Made by a program: the position numbers and the translations under genes
DNA from: Anarhynchus alexandrinus
Lineage: Eukaryota > Chordata > Aves > Charadriiformes > Charadriidae
Direction: 5' to 3'
Assembly (NCBI GenBank): GCA_008711295.1
Contig: VUYV01000088.1
Coordinates: 2,599,863 to 2,663,862, forward strand
Length of the DNA stretch: 64,000 nt
Shown: positions 45,149-56,334 of the stretch, one piece after another
How positions within the stretch are numbered: position 1 is the first letter of the stretch
How the letters are laid out: every line of letters begins with the position of its first letter
Notes under the pieces: generated by a model
What the model was told of the DNA's origin: nothing
The model's input: only the letters and a program-made list of their open reading frames with translations
Databases searched by the model: none

Positions 45149-45864
45149 TCACAGAATGGTGAGGGTCGGAAGAGACCTTCGGAGATCATCTAGTCCAACT
45201 CCCCTGCCAAAGCAGGTTCATCTAGAACAGGCTGCACAGGACGGTATCCACGTGGGTTTTGAGTATCTCCAGAGAAGGAGACTCCACAACCTCTCTGGGC
45301 AGCCTGTGCCAGTGCTCTGGCACCCTCAAAGTAAAGAAGTTCCTCCTCATGTTGAGATGGAATTTCCTGTGTTCCAGTTTGTGCCCATTGCCCCTTGTCC
45401 TGTCACTGGGCACCACTGAAAAGAGTCTAGCCCCATCCTGTTGACACCCACCCTTTAGATAATTATAAGCACAGGTAAGATCCCCTCTCAGTCTTCTCTT
45501 CCCCAGGCTAAACAGACCCAGGTCTCTCAGCCTTTCCTTGTAAGAGAGGTGCTCCATTCCCTCGATCATCTTTGTAGCCTTTTGCTGGACCCTCTCCAGC
45601 AGTTCCCTGTCCTTGAACCTGGGAGCCCGGAACTGGAGACGATACTCCAGATGTGGCCTCACCAGGGCAGAGTAAAGGGCGAAGATGACCTCCCTCGACC
45701 TGCTGGCCACACTCTTTTTAATGCACCCCAGGAGACCATTGGCTTTCTTGGCCACGCGGGCTCATTGCTGCCTCATGGTTGACTTGTCCACCAGGACTCC
45801 CAATTTCCTCTCTCTGCAGAGCTGCTTTCCAGCAGGTCAACCTGTACCGGTGCAGCATTATTCC
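45149..45864 (-). mobile_element. CR1 LINE with an open 177-codon ORF2 remnant
   Basis: The left edge TCACAGAATGGTGAGGGTCG is the CR1 3' tail in reverse. The minus-strand frame 45222-45755 reads through 177 codons of the ORF2 C-terminal part, with motifs [56 protein letters not shown] and [13 protein letters not shown]. This matches the segment downstream of the reverse transcriptase catalytic core in CR1. The catalytic YXDD part and the endonuclease are absent, so the copy cannot move by itself. Fewer mutations than in the other copies suggest a younger insertion. Confidence 0.93.
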
Positions 45865-47848
45865 AAATCAGCATCCACATATCAGCAAACCTTAATGCAG
45901 GTTTATGGCCAGGTTTACACTAACATTCCACTGAAAGTGGTGAATCCATTTTAAATCTTAGGAGCTTATCGCATTTTTAAAGAAAAAGGATTTTCCCTAG
46001 TATTTAAAGAAAGGCTCAATATAGCGTAACTCAAATGCATTCCTGAAATAAATGGAATTTAGTGGTAGTCACAGCCATTTACTGGCAGTGGGTTCAACTG
46101 AAATATACTTCCTATGCAAATGATCACACTGTAAAGAAATTACTCACCTAGAAATGCAATGAGGCTGAATTAATTAGTGTTAAAGTTTATAATCCCTCAT
46201 TTTTACATAATAGTTACATGACCACAAGTGATGCATAAAAGGAGGAGGAAAAAAAAAGTGTTTGGCTTCATTAATCAGTTTACTGATTTAGCTTGCAGAA
46301 TTTATTCACATGCAGTGCTAGCTTAAAACCCCATATATTACAAGTCCAAATCCAAATCCTACCCAAGATACAGAACAAAGGGATCCCATTTTTAATTTAT
46401 TTAAATACATTATCTGAGGGGCTTAAAGGAGGAAACAGAGAATGTGCAACACTGCAAATTTAAGGAAGTATAGGAAATTTCAAAACTACATTCAAGGCAG
46501 AAACCAAGAGCAGAAGGAAGCAGCGTTAAGCAGGGAACACTTGACAAATGAGTGTTGCCCAAGCTTTTACTACGGCTTTATTAACACCACGTGATGCAAA
46601 CCAACTATTCCTCACTAATTCATGCTTTTGAAGCACCACTCAAAGTTCACTAAGTATTTTTACAAGAATCCTTTTGTCAGTGCGCAAACAAAGCACAGTT
46701 TTGTCCCTTTTGACTGATCATTCCTACGGCCACCGTCAGAAATCAGGCCTGAAACTATTCTCTCCGTTAATGTGGCATCACCACTCCTGAAAGACAGAAA
46801 CAGATACGCAAGACCTCACACCCTGCGTTCTTTATTCACCAACAGCAAACCCTTTGGATGGTGCTAAGTGTGGTATCTGCACGGCCATTCAGATCAAAAC
46901 ACACCTGACCACACTGATACACAACAAGCCTAGGCTCTCACTCATCGATTTCTACATTATTATATTTATATAACAAGTTATATATTATATATTTAATATC
47001 TAATTGTGCTTTCAAAGCTGCGTATAAAAGCGGAATTAGAGTCAGATGTGAAATAAGTTACTACTACCCTCTTCTTCAACCATTCGTTTGCCCAGGAGCC
47101 TGGGAGTGTAAGGTGCACGGAAAGGCAAAGAGGAAAATGAGGTGGTGTGTTCCATGTCCTGCACCTCAAGAGAAGAGATAACAGATCTATAGAACCGCTT
47201 CTCATAGTCTGTTCCACACTATATACATGACATGCAGTTTGTTAGCTCCGGATAAATTGCCAACGAGTTAGACATGGGTTGATCCTTCACTTGCATAACC
47301 TCTAGCAGCTTGTGCTCCTATGCATGAACTATTTGGGGGGGGACACTAAAGGAATTCCTAGATACAGTAGAAGTTTATCTTTAAAAAAAAAACCAACACC
47401 CCCACAAAAAGTAAGAACAACTTTGATAAACAGGGAGGAAATAAGAGTATTTCTTTAAAAAAAAGGTCTAATGAGAAACTGTGGTATTACTTGGGTGCTG
47501 ATGTACTATAAGCAGCCCCAGGTGGTACCCTGCAACTGAACACAGAATGTTGCCTAAGCACAGAGCATAACTTCGTAACAATTACATTATTCACTCGCCA
47601 ATGTGCAATGCTAATTTCACTTCTTCAGTCAAAACCAATAATAGAAGTTTTTTCTTTAATGGACAAACACCGAAAGCAAAAGTTACTGATTAAACTGCTC
47701 AAAATAACTAAACAGCAAAACCCCAGAGTAAAACATCTGAACTGCTGAATCAAGGAGTTCTGGTAAGAAAAAGACTGAGAACAGCTAGGAGGCAGCATTT
47801 CTTTTAAATACATTTTTGAAGGAGCTGAAGCTGTGTTTTCTTGTCATC

Positions 47849-47854
47849 TTTATT
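47849..47854 (-). promoter_or_regulatory. ATAD2B: Candidate distal poly(A) signal for ATAD2B
   Basis: On the minus strand this reads AATAAA within TACTTGAATAAAGATGACAA, followed by a U/G-containing stretch. Use would make a 3' UTR of about 3.3 kb. Confidence 0.35.
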
Positions 47855-50800
47855 CAAGTATTTCACAGCAGTTATATTACAAATTACAGTAAAATGTTCA
47901 AAATTTCCAGAAGTTCAAAAAATTAAATAACTTACTTCAAACTAACGTAAAATGAAGTCAAAATGCAAAACATCAATTTAAACACAGTTCTGAATAAAAC
48001 TATAGAATCCAAAATATACCATAGTTGATGAAGGAAGTCTACTTAATTCACAAAGTAGACACACGTTAATGAAACCAAACGGGACTCCCCAATGTCTAAA
48101 TAACCCAATGTACAAGATACAAAAGATGCAAGTACAAGCCCAATTTCAAGCTTATGTTGTGATTACAAAATAAAATAAAAACAAAATAAATGACTATCAG
48201 CTGCAGGACCTGCCATTCAGGAGACTGAAGGTAAAACCAGAGCTGACCCACCAACTTAAAAAAAAAAAAAAAAAGGAAGACAAGATATTACAAAAACCAG
48301 TAATCCTATAAATACATTGGCATATGAGGAAATCAAGTAACAATACAGAGGACACAAAACAAAACAAAAAAATTAATCACAGGTGAGATTCAAGCTTGCA
48401 AATACAATTAACTCCGTAGCCATCGACTTCACCCAAGAGCATCTCTATTATCTCCAAGACAGCCCCACCAGCCCCAGAGAGAAGCCTCCCTCCTCCTCCC
48501 AGCCACAGCTCAGCGACCCCAGCACACGGACTCACACAGGAGTTTATTTGCAATTTTCACAACAAGAAACGAGGAAGAGAGGTCAATTTGTACAAACTCT
48601 TGCCAATGCTATGTGGCAAAAAAATTAAAAACATACAAAGAGTAAACAAGTTTAGACCACATGGATAGATTAACAGCTGTTTTTAACTCTATAACCACCA
48701 GACATCTGTAAAGGAAAACAAAAACTGAAGTGTGGTTATTTGGGCTAGGAAGGCGAGTATATCGTTGTAGGTAAGCTGTCCACTAGAACATCTGATATCA
48801 GCTACTTTTCTCTAAAACAACATGGCAGCTCCTCACTTAGTAAAGTTGCCTCTTACGATTTTTCCCAACCAACAACTGACAGTGAAAATTTTCCTTTAGA
48901 AACCTGACCCTTTCGAACCATTTTTAATGCTAGGCATTAGCTTAAACTTGCTTTTTCCACTCACTGGTGACTAAAATTCTCAACTCTCTTAATTTATATA
49001 AATTTATTATCTTCTTAAAAATGTATGCAGTTTTAACTTCCACAAGTGCTGCTGTTACTTGAACAAAAACTTCTTTGAGTAAGTGAAACTGGAATAAATA
49101 TTTTTAAAAAATTCTGCAGCAAGAACCTGAGACTTGCAAAAAACCCTTTTATCAGAAACTTGCTACAAAAAATCTGCTACATTTTATTTAATCAAATCTT
49201 AAAGTTTGTAACAATTTCCATCAAAATACAAAATGCTGTTAATGTACCAGACACAAAAATATCTCAAACAGGTATGATGCTAATAAATACTAAACGAAAC
49301 ATGGAAAAAAATCCCATAATCAAATCTGAGATCAAAGAATCTCATTTAAAGTGTGTTTTCTGCTTGTTTTTGTTGTTTTTAATCGCACTTTCCCACCTAA
49401 AAAATACAGTGTTTCTGCATGGGTTGCGTTTAGAAGGTGTGACTAGATGTACATGAATGCTGAAAACCTTTTTCCGCCATTAGCTATGAAGAAAAACAGT
49501 GGCATTCGGGGGAGAAAAAGATCTAAGACAGAATTATGTTTAACCATGATATACAAAGCACTTTGGATTACTGCAGTAGCCCAAGGCCCGTGTTTTGTTT
49601 CTCTGCAGCGCTACACTACGATTAGCCGTAGAGGTGGAAACAAGTACCTTAGCTTCCGTTTGCAAATGGGAGCAGAGTGATCACAGTCCTCCATAAACAC
49701 TGTTGGTAACTAAAAGACAAAAAGCTGAGGTAGCTCAGTATCTCTGCAGTAGTCCAAGACGGTTTTCTCTAATCAAAAACTAATCACGCTGTATTGCATA
49801 TTTCTGGAAAGACACTTCCGCAGCTACGTAGGGACAGTCACAATGAATGGTTAACGATGGTAACACCAGCCAACTTCTCTAAAAGACTTTCCACGTAGGT
49901 TTGACATAAATCAGCCCAGGTAATGTTTTAATACTGAGCTTGTGATAAAACGTGTTTTTCTTGAAACTGCCTAGACTGTTCTCTCCAACTGCCAGAAAGG
50001 AAAGGTTTTGACCTACGCAATTCAGACCCAGAGAACTTTGGTCCGAACAGATGGATTCAAAAGGCTGTCCCCTCCAATCCCCCCACATCAGCAATGCTTT
50101 GCACGGACCGAGGTGCGAAGCCTAGTTTAAGTTTTATTCTCAAGTGAGCTTGGGCTCCAGGACTTTGACCGACTATAGCGTCTTCTTACCTGCACTGCAC
50201 AGTCCAAGCTATATTACAAACACGGAACTTCAGAAAGAAACCTGCCAGTATTAAACTCGGTTTTCTTAAAGAACTCAGAATGGGAAACAAGGACATGGTG
50301 GGAAAATGCTTCATTTTTAGCAACACAGAAGAGTTTCACTGTGTAACTTGTTTCTAAAACAAATATATACCAATGAAAAAGTAATTTCACCATTTTGGTA
50401 AAGTATGTGGCTTTTTCAGTGTGTCTTAGTTTAGTTCTGTAGAGTAAGACAGGCATTATAGAACCATAATACTAGTTGCCATCCAATGAAGAGAATACAA
50501 ATCATCCTTTTGGAGATCTTCATTCTGAAGACAGCTTTCTAACATTGCCATTTGCTATAATCCAAACCAAATGATTAGCCTTATCTTTCTCAATTGACTA
50601 AAAGGCACATTAAAGGCAGTTCTAGAGAGCCTCATCTTCAAATTACTGTACATCCAGTTACTCAAGATTCCTACCACAATGCATCATTGCCTTCTTTAGA
50701 ACAGATTTTTTTTTTGTCCGTTACCCCAGAGAAGAGAAAAATTGGAAAAAAAAAATAAAAAAAGTTTGCCTGTTCAAAAATATTCAACTTAGATCTGCTC

Positions 50801-50936
50801 TTTCCAGTTCTCTTGTATGTGTTGGTCTCCGCTTTGCCTGAAGTTTCCCCAAAGATAATGCATGTAGAGTGAACAAGAGCAGAAATGAGAACAGTTTCTG
50901 TAGCACCAAAAATCTCCAAGCTGTGGCATTGTATTC

Positions 50937-50942
50937 TTTATT
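50937..50942 (-). promoter_or_regulatory. ATAD2B: Candidate proximal poly(A) signal for ATAD2B
   Basis: On the minus strand this reads AATAAA within TATAAATAAAGAATACAATG, about 220 nt past the stop codon. It may give a short transcript form. Confidence 0.35.
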
Positions 50943-51158
50943 TATATCAGATACAACTATATGAAGTTCCGTTTGGTTCTTGTAGGCTGGTTGGTTTCAG
51001 GTACCTGAGACAATAGCACCAAATTCAACAGAAAGCAAAAGAGAGAGCACTTAAGACCAAGGCTCTGCACATACTTGGTGCAAATGGAAACTGAATGGCT
51101 CAGAGGACTGCTCTCCCGTGAGCAGTTTGAGAGGATAAACCCACCCATCTTGACGAGT

Positions 51159-51200
51159 TCACAGGAATGTTTCAAACACATGAACTGTTCTTTCCATCTC
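51159..51200 (-). CDS. ATAD2B: ATAD2B terminal coding exon (14 codons with stop)
   Basis: This tiny last coding segment has acceptor GATGTCTCTTGCAG at 51201-51202, then EMERTVHVFETFL and TGA (stop at 51159-51161). It joins in phase 0 to the LIE end of the previous exon to give LIEEMERTVHVFETFL, the distinctive ATAD2B C-terminus. It is too short for ordinary ORF finding and was located by splice logic and recognition. Confidence 0.93.
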   Translation of the reverse strand, partial: EMERTVHVFETFL

Positions 51201-52594
51201 CTGCAAGAGACATCAATTATACATAAATATACAGAGACAGAAATAAAGTTACATCACAAAATCGTGGGGTTTTAAAATCTGAATAAATTAATAGGAAAAT
51301 AAACACTTCTGTTTATTAGCAGCTATCTGCTAGCAGAATATGGTAAAAGAGGAGACTAATTAAAGTATTAATGCAGAAAAGTGCTCCACTATGATGGTCC
51401 ATGAGAAAATCCAAGTGTATTAGGGTCACTTATATAATCAAAGTACTCAATATCTATTAAGAAAGCATCGCAATGGCACATTGCATGAATCCAGGTCTTA
51501 CTGCACCACTTCTGCTATTGGTGACCCAGCTGTAAACATATCTGCACAGTTTGGAAAATCAAAGTAAAGATCACTTTCTACATACTCCTGCTGGATAAAT
51601 GTCTTTTTAAACTGCCTAACGTTTGGCACAGACTTTCAACATATTTTTAGGTGACAACAGCAGAGGAATAGCATGAAAATGGTTTGCAAAGTATTTTGCA
51701 GGAACTCTACAACATCCCATGTTAAGGCCTTTCCAGGTTTTGTTGTAAAATATTCATAAAGAAAAATATTTAGTGTGCAGTTATCCAGCTGGAAACTAGC
51801 AGTTGTCCTTTTTTCAGCAGTGCCGTTATCGCTGAATGAGCAAGCTGATCCAAACCCCTCTACAGGTACAGCAATGACATTGGAGGGAATGCATGTCCAG
51901 TTGTGATCAGCCAATGGTGAAATGACCAACTTACTGTTGATGCAGACAGGAGGCCTTTGACCGCAAACACTTTAAGAGGCAAAGGATGACAGCAAAGCAG
52001 ACAACTGGCTTACACCACGCTGCGTTGGACTTTCCCAAGGGACTGACCCAATACTTACCGATCTAGAGAAAGTTTGCAAACTTTTAAGGTCTTCTATGAA
52101 AGACACAATCAGCAAACTGCATGGAGCGGAGGTACATCATTTTTTTTTTTTTGGCCTAGTTACACAAATGCAAGTAGGGGCAACCGCAGCAATGCTGTCT
52201 CAAGTCTGCCTATAAAGCAGCCACTACATCCACTGTTGTTCACACCACAAATGTGGAAACTGCTTCTACTCCATTTTTACTCTGCTAGCATGTGCTTCTC
52301 CATGCTGCTGTATTCGCTCCTCTCTTCCCTCCATTCTTTTAGGTTAAATTCTTAATCCTTTTCTGAGGAAAGTATTATTAGAAACAACCTCTGTTTTTTA
52401 AGTCATTACTACACTAAACTTTACATGTTTAACTTATGTTTTTTAACTTTTTTATGTTTATAGATGCCTTCCCTCAAAGTCTATTTGAAGCTTTTGCCAT
52501 CTAGTACAACAATAAATTGATATATTAACTTAGTTCTTGAAAAAACAGTCTCACAAAATTCAGATAAAGAATAAAAGAAACTGTACAACATCAC
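51201..52594 (-). other. ATAD2B: ATAD2B last intron
   Basis: This 1.39-kb intron has donor GAG/GTGATG and acceptor TCTCTTGCAG. It is AT-rich with a T-run at 52139-52152. No repeat family or extra exon is seen, and the junction peptides on both sides connect directly. Confidence 0.75.
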
Positions 52595-52723
52595 CTCTAT
52601 AAGTTGTGATTTGTCATAGTCTCTACGATGTCTGTAGATGCACTGACTGAGGAGTGAATACAATCTCTCAAGTTGGTCAACAGTCAGGTTGTCACTTTTC
52701 TTAACCACCAAATCAAGCAGTTT
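52595..52723 (-). CDS. ATAD2B: ATAD2B coding exon (C-terminal helical segment)
   Basis: This 129-nt, phase 0-0 exon encodes 43 residues: KLLDLVVKKSDNLTVDQLER, then LYSLLSQCIYRHRRDYDKSQ and LIE. The QLERLYSLLSQCIYRHRRDYDK block is the conserved C-terminal motif shared by ATAD2 and ATAD2B, probably two amphipathic helices. The acceptor is TTGTTCCAACAG and the donor is GAG/GTGATG. An open frame reads on into the intron but departs at once from the family. Confidence 0.96.
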
Positions 52724-53876
52724 CTGTTGGAACAACAAAAGGTAAAATTAAGAGGGTTTTTATAATCACTTTTTTGATTTTTTTTCAGGAGAAATCAGAA
52801 ATACAATCTCCTTCTGAAACCCTTTTTTGGAGGGACACATACAAATAAAATAGACCACACCTGGCTACAGTAAGGCCACTGCTTCCATATAGATCCAAAA
52901 GGACTCAATGTCTCCAGGCACTTCTCTGCTTATACCCACACTTTTTTCCTCCTCTTAGATTTTATATTCAGTATAGCCGGGGCAATGTTTGCTCTGTTTG
53001 AATGATACTTCATCCTATTTCATCTTAGTCAATAATTATGACAAAGCTAACCATAAAAACTGCCTTGATAACTAAAGCAGACATTGTGAAGAACTTGCAT
53101 TGGCATGAAATCTTAAGTACCAAATGGAAACACATTTGGAATTCCACAAATGTTGAAAAATGGCAATAAAAGAGGTGGACAACACATGTGAAACTGCTCA
53201 TATAAACAAAAGGTGAAAGTGTGTATTTTACATAGCAGCAGACAGTAAATTTTAACATTTTTTTTCCCCTCTCAGAACACTTCTATTGATTCCAAAGAGA
53301 TTATCATCTGTACTCCACAGCAAGTGGGATCTAAATTTCATAGTAGCTGAAGCTAGTTTCTACAATGGAAGACAGCAAATTTTATTGTAACTTTGCTTCA
53401 AAAGAGACAAAACTGAAAGAAAATTAACTAGCAGGGGTTCAGTCTATGACGCCAAAACATCAGCACAAATTCCAATTTGTTTTCCAATCCACTAACAGTT
53501 CCTTCCACCAAGTATATGTACATGGGAAGGGAAAAGATGATGGTAACTCCTAATTACTTGGCACCCAACGGTTCCTCAGTAACTGGCAGGTCCAATTAAC
53601 ACATAAGAATACCTGCAAAACCTGCAATTAAAATAGCGGACTGCTGTGCCATTACTGGATTTGTAAAGTTAGTAATGATGGGACAGTAAGGATTCAGTAG
53701 TTTTATTAACTTTTCATCCAAAAACCACTAATCGACAAATCATCTTCAAAAGTTACTGCTGCCATAATATTTGTTTGCAGTCAAAAATAAAGGAAATATT
53801 ACTTCATAACAGAGGAAGGAAACATTTTTCATGGACAGTTTCATTAACAGTTTGACTCATTTTTCAGCTCCATTAC
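52724..53876 (-). other. ATAD2B: ATAD2B intron
   Basis: This 1.15-kb AT-rich intron has donor AAAG/GTAATG and acceptor CCAACAG. I see no repeats or additional exon. A 77-codon minus frame at 53025-53258 is low-complexity and not family-like. Confidence 0.75.
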
Positions 53877-54004
53877 CTTTAGTCTGTCATGGTCAACAAC
53901 TACAGAGGGCAAGGGATCCAATGGTTCCTCTGGGACCTGCTCCAAACTTGTGGGCTTTGACTGTTCCACAGTGACTTTTCGTGTTTTCTTGCTTTTGAAT
54001 ACAC
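53877..54004 (-). CDS. ATAD2B: ATAD2B coding exon (C-terminal linker)
   Basis: This 128-nt exon is phase 1 at the start and 0 at the end. With the G from the previous exon it reads GVFKSKKTRKVTVEQSKPTS, then LEQVPEEPLDPLPSVVVDHD and RLK. The VVVDHDRLK end is the conserved lead-in to the C-terminal helical motif (ATAD2 has a similar LVVDHERLK). The KSKKTRK stretch is basic and may help nuclear targeting. It was too short to appear as a long open frame and was found by splice-site and frame matching. Confidence 0.94.
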
Positions 54005-55638
54005 CTGCAATTTAAAAAACAATTATCAGCACTATCAGTCTCTCAAAGTGAACAGCTTGGTTTCTTTCACTTTAGTTTGATTTTGCTTGGTTTGTTGGGT
54101 ATTTTTGAACCAAGCAAGCATGATTGTAGCAGTGCACATCATTCATCAGCTTTGCAGAACTCTGAATGTTTACAGGTGCACAAAACCACAGTTCAGAAAA
54201 CACACGTGAAACTGGTCATATTTAAAAATGAACTCCAAAGTCCTAACAGAAAACTGAACGTCACTGAAAAAGTTTTTCCATTGTACTTCTGCTTAGCAGC
54301 ATCAAATTATACAGCTTCTAAGTGAAGTTCAGATATTAAGCTAATGCTCAAAATCTTTCTGCCTAAGTGAATCAAATCCTCATTTTTCTCTCCAAAGCAT
54401 CTCATGTCTTCATCACCACGGTAATTCTAGCATCTGTTCTGCTCCTAAAACTTCATGCGTTTGTGACACATTTCTGTTTTCTTCCACCTCTGTATTAAAG
54501 CTGCTGTCCAATCCTGTTGTGGAGAACAAAATATTTTTATCTCACATGATTCTCTCCCTACACTCACATTCACTGTTCTTCTCCTCCTCAACTATTTAAA
54601 TTACTTTTTTTCTGAGGACACCCTGTTATTATAACCATCCTTAATGTACATAAAATTCAACTATGAAATTTAGAAATGTAAAGACTCTTAACGTACATCA
54701 TACTCTTCTTCTGATATTCTTAGGACCTTTCTTCTACTATTCTCCATACCCTTAGAGAAAATATGTATGTACAAACACAGCCAACATGTATATAGTGATA
54801 TTCTCATACTTCAGATCTCTCATTAAAGCTCATTTACTTTGTAAATCTCAGCACTAACTTTTGAAGTAAAAATTTCATTCTTTTAGATAATTCTGAAACG
54901 CTAATTAAAAAGGCAATCATGCATAAGGCTTTTATTTCTCTTCCCTGAGGAAACTATGTCTCTTGTCTTCAAAGGACATGGCCCCTTCTTTTATGCACCA
55001 CCAGGTTTTCCCTTCTCCTTCTCTTATCTTTTTGCTGCACTGTTACTGTGTTGACTGTAACTCCAAAGCCAGATACCTTCTCCATTAGATAAACAACAGT
55101 TTATCTGGCTTTTGCTATGAGTTAAACTGCTTTAACTTCTGCGATGAGCAAATGTTTTTAAAGGAATACGTTCTGGATTTCTATGGTCTTTCATCCAATG
55201 TCAATGATATCATAAATCTCTAACAAAATAAGACGAAAGATATCATAGATCAAAATATAGATCAGCTAAATATATGATATATGTTTTGTATGTTCTATCT
55301 GCACTGATAATATTTTTTAAATCTTTAATTATTGTTTAAATGTTATCTCTGTATTTACAGTATTTTGCATAAAGCCTACAAAAGTAAACAGAATATTGTA
55401 TGTATGGAGATACACTTACTTGCCTAATATAACATTACAGCAAATCAAGGGTGGACTTGTAATTTATCTATGCAGAATTAAATGTTGCAAGCGTACTAAA
55501 AATTTCAAATAAACAGAAAGCAGTTCATAAAATATTATCATATAATAATAATGGTAACATAAGATATTACAATTAAAAACAGACACATATTAACTTGGAC
55601 ACTAAGATAAGGACAGAAACATTGAAATCAAACTATAC
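54005..55638 (-). other. ATAD2B: ATAD2B intron
   Basis: This 1.63-kb AT-rich intron has donor GAAG/GTATAG and acceptor TTTAAATTGCAG. It contains a 10-bp inverted repeat (54083-54092 with 54108-54117) close to the acceptor. No repeat family was seen. Confidence 0.75.
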
Positions 55639-56334
55639 CTTCTTTATCTGCTTCAGCATCTTTAGTTTCAATGTCTGTGCTCTGTAGTGTTTTTTCATTA
55701 TTGCTGCAATGTGGTAACTCAGCTTTCACTAGATCAGCTCCCTGACTTTCACTGTAAGCTTCCGATTTCTCCTTTGGCTGATCTTCAGATGAAGATTTTT
55801 GCTTGTTACTAGACCCATCCCTGTTGTCACAGGGTGAAACAGCATCAACTGATTCCATTTTACCATTGTGACATGCTGGACCAGGTATACCCTCCGAGCT
55901 GTGTACAGATGTCTCTCCATTCACACAGTCCCCTTTTGATGTAGAGTCCTTCCTTAATTCCTTTTCAGCACTCAGAGTGACACTGTCGGTTATTAACAGA
56001 GACTCATTTGAGCTCTCTTCTTCTGTGGATGCAAAATTGTTTTCCTTTCCTGATGTCCCATTGTTAAGCCTCTGCTCTGCATCTATATCCATAATATCAC
56101 AAGAGGATTCATCATTTGTCATAGAGAGGTCTCCTGTTTCCTCTCCATTCTCCTCAATGCAGTCAGTGCTGATCTCTAGCTCTCCATTTTCCAGCAATTT
56201 ACTGTCCTCTCCATGATTTTCATCATCTGCAAACTTTGCATCATCTTCATCTTTCTTTAAATTATTGACTTTCCTCTTCTTAATAATGCCTTTGCCCCAC
56301 TGCGAGCGCCGTCTTGATTTTCTCCTTATTCGAA
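55639..56334 (-). CDS. ATAD2B: ATAD2B large coding exon (basic patch and acidic Ser/Glu-rich region)
   Basis: This 696-nt exon begins after acceptor TTATAATTCAG and ends at AAAGAAG/GTATAG. It is phase 1 at both ends and encodes about 232 residues with no stop. It opens with a strongly basic stretch, RIRRKSRRRSQWGKGIIKKR, likely a nuclear localisation signal, then becomes acidic (KKDEDDAKFADDENHGEDSK; EENGEETGDLSMTNDESSCD) and Ser/Glu-rich to the end (DIETKDAEADKEG). No folded domain is expected here; it is the disordered linker between the bromodomain and the C-terminal motif. The antisense frame at 55977-56216 is a shadow. Confidence 0.94.

Larger units (their letters stand above)
38776..47830. 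other. Intergenic region between convergent KLHL29 and ATAD2B
   Basis: This roughly 9-kb tail-to-tail spacer holds no supported gene. It contains a CpG-rich patch (40195-40280), an (AT)9 microsatellite (41757-41774), a decayed CR1 (42495-43730) and a younger CR1 (45149-45864). A 223-codon frame at 41877-42548 has no family-like features. Both boundaries depend on inferred poly(A) sites. Confidence 0.6.
47831..51158 (-). other. ATAD2B: ATAD2B 3' UTR (probable extent)
   Basis: This AT-rich, CR1-free sequence follows the ATAD2B stop on the minus strand. A signal at 47849-47854 would give a 3' UTR of about 3.3 kb, while one at 50937-50942 would give only about 240 nt. The lack of repeats over the whole stretch favours the long form, but this is inference. 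Open frames inside (for example 49160-49680) look random. Confidence 0.4.
51159..56334 (-). other. ATAD2B: ATAD2B gene, 3' coding portion (gene-level span)
   Basis: Four minus-strand exons join in frame (995 nt in the window, giving about 331 residues and a stop). The order is a basic patch, a long acidic Ser/Glu-rich linker, a VFKSKKTRK segment, and a helical C-terminal tail. ATAD2 and ATAD2B are nuclear AAA+ proteins whose bromodomain binds acetylated histones; those domains are encoded beyond the right edge. ATAD2B is chosen over ATAD2 because the C-terminus reads EMERTVHVFETFL, unlike the ATAD2 end I remember, and because KLHL29 is the neighbour. Human ATAD2B is about 1458 residues, so just under a quarter is here. 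Confidence 0.92.

Noticed and set aside
55977..56216. 79-codon + frame opposite the ATAD2B acidic exon
   Set aside because: It is the antisense shadow of the coding exon; acidic Glu/Asp codons read backwards give Ser/Phe/Leu-rich open frames.
52595..56334. Assignment to ATAD2 instead of ATAD2B
   Set aside because: ATAD2 has a similar helical motif, but the C-terminal EMERTVHVFETFL, the RIRRKSRRRSQW start and the KLHL29 neighbour fit ATAD2B.
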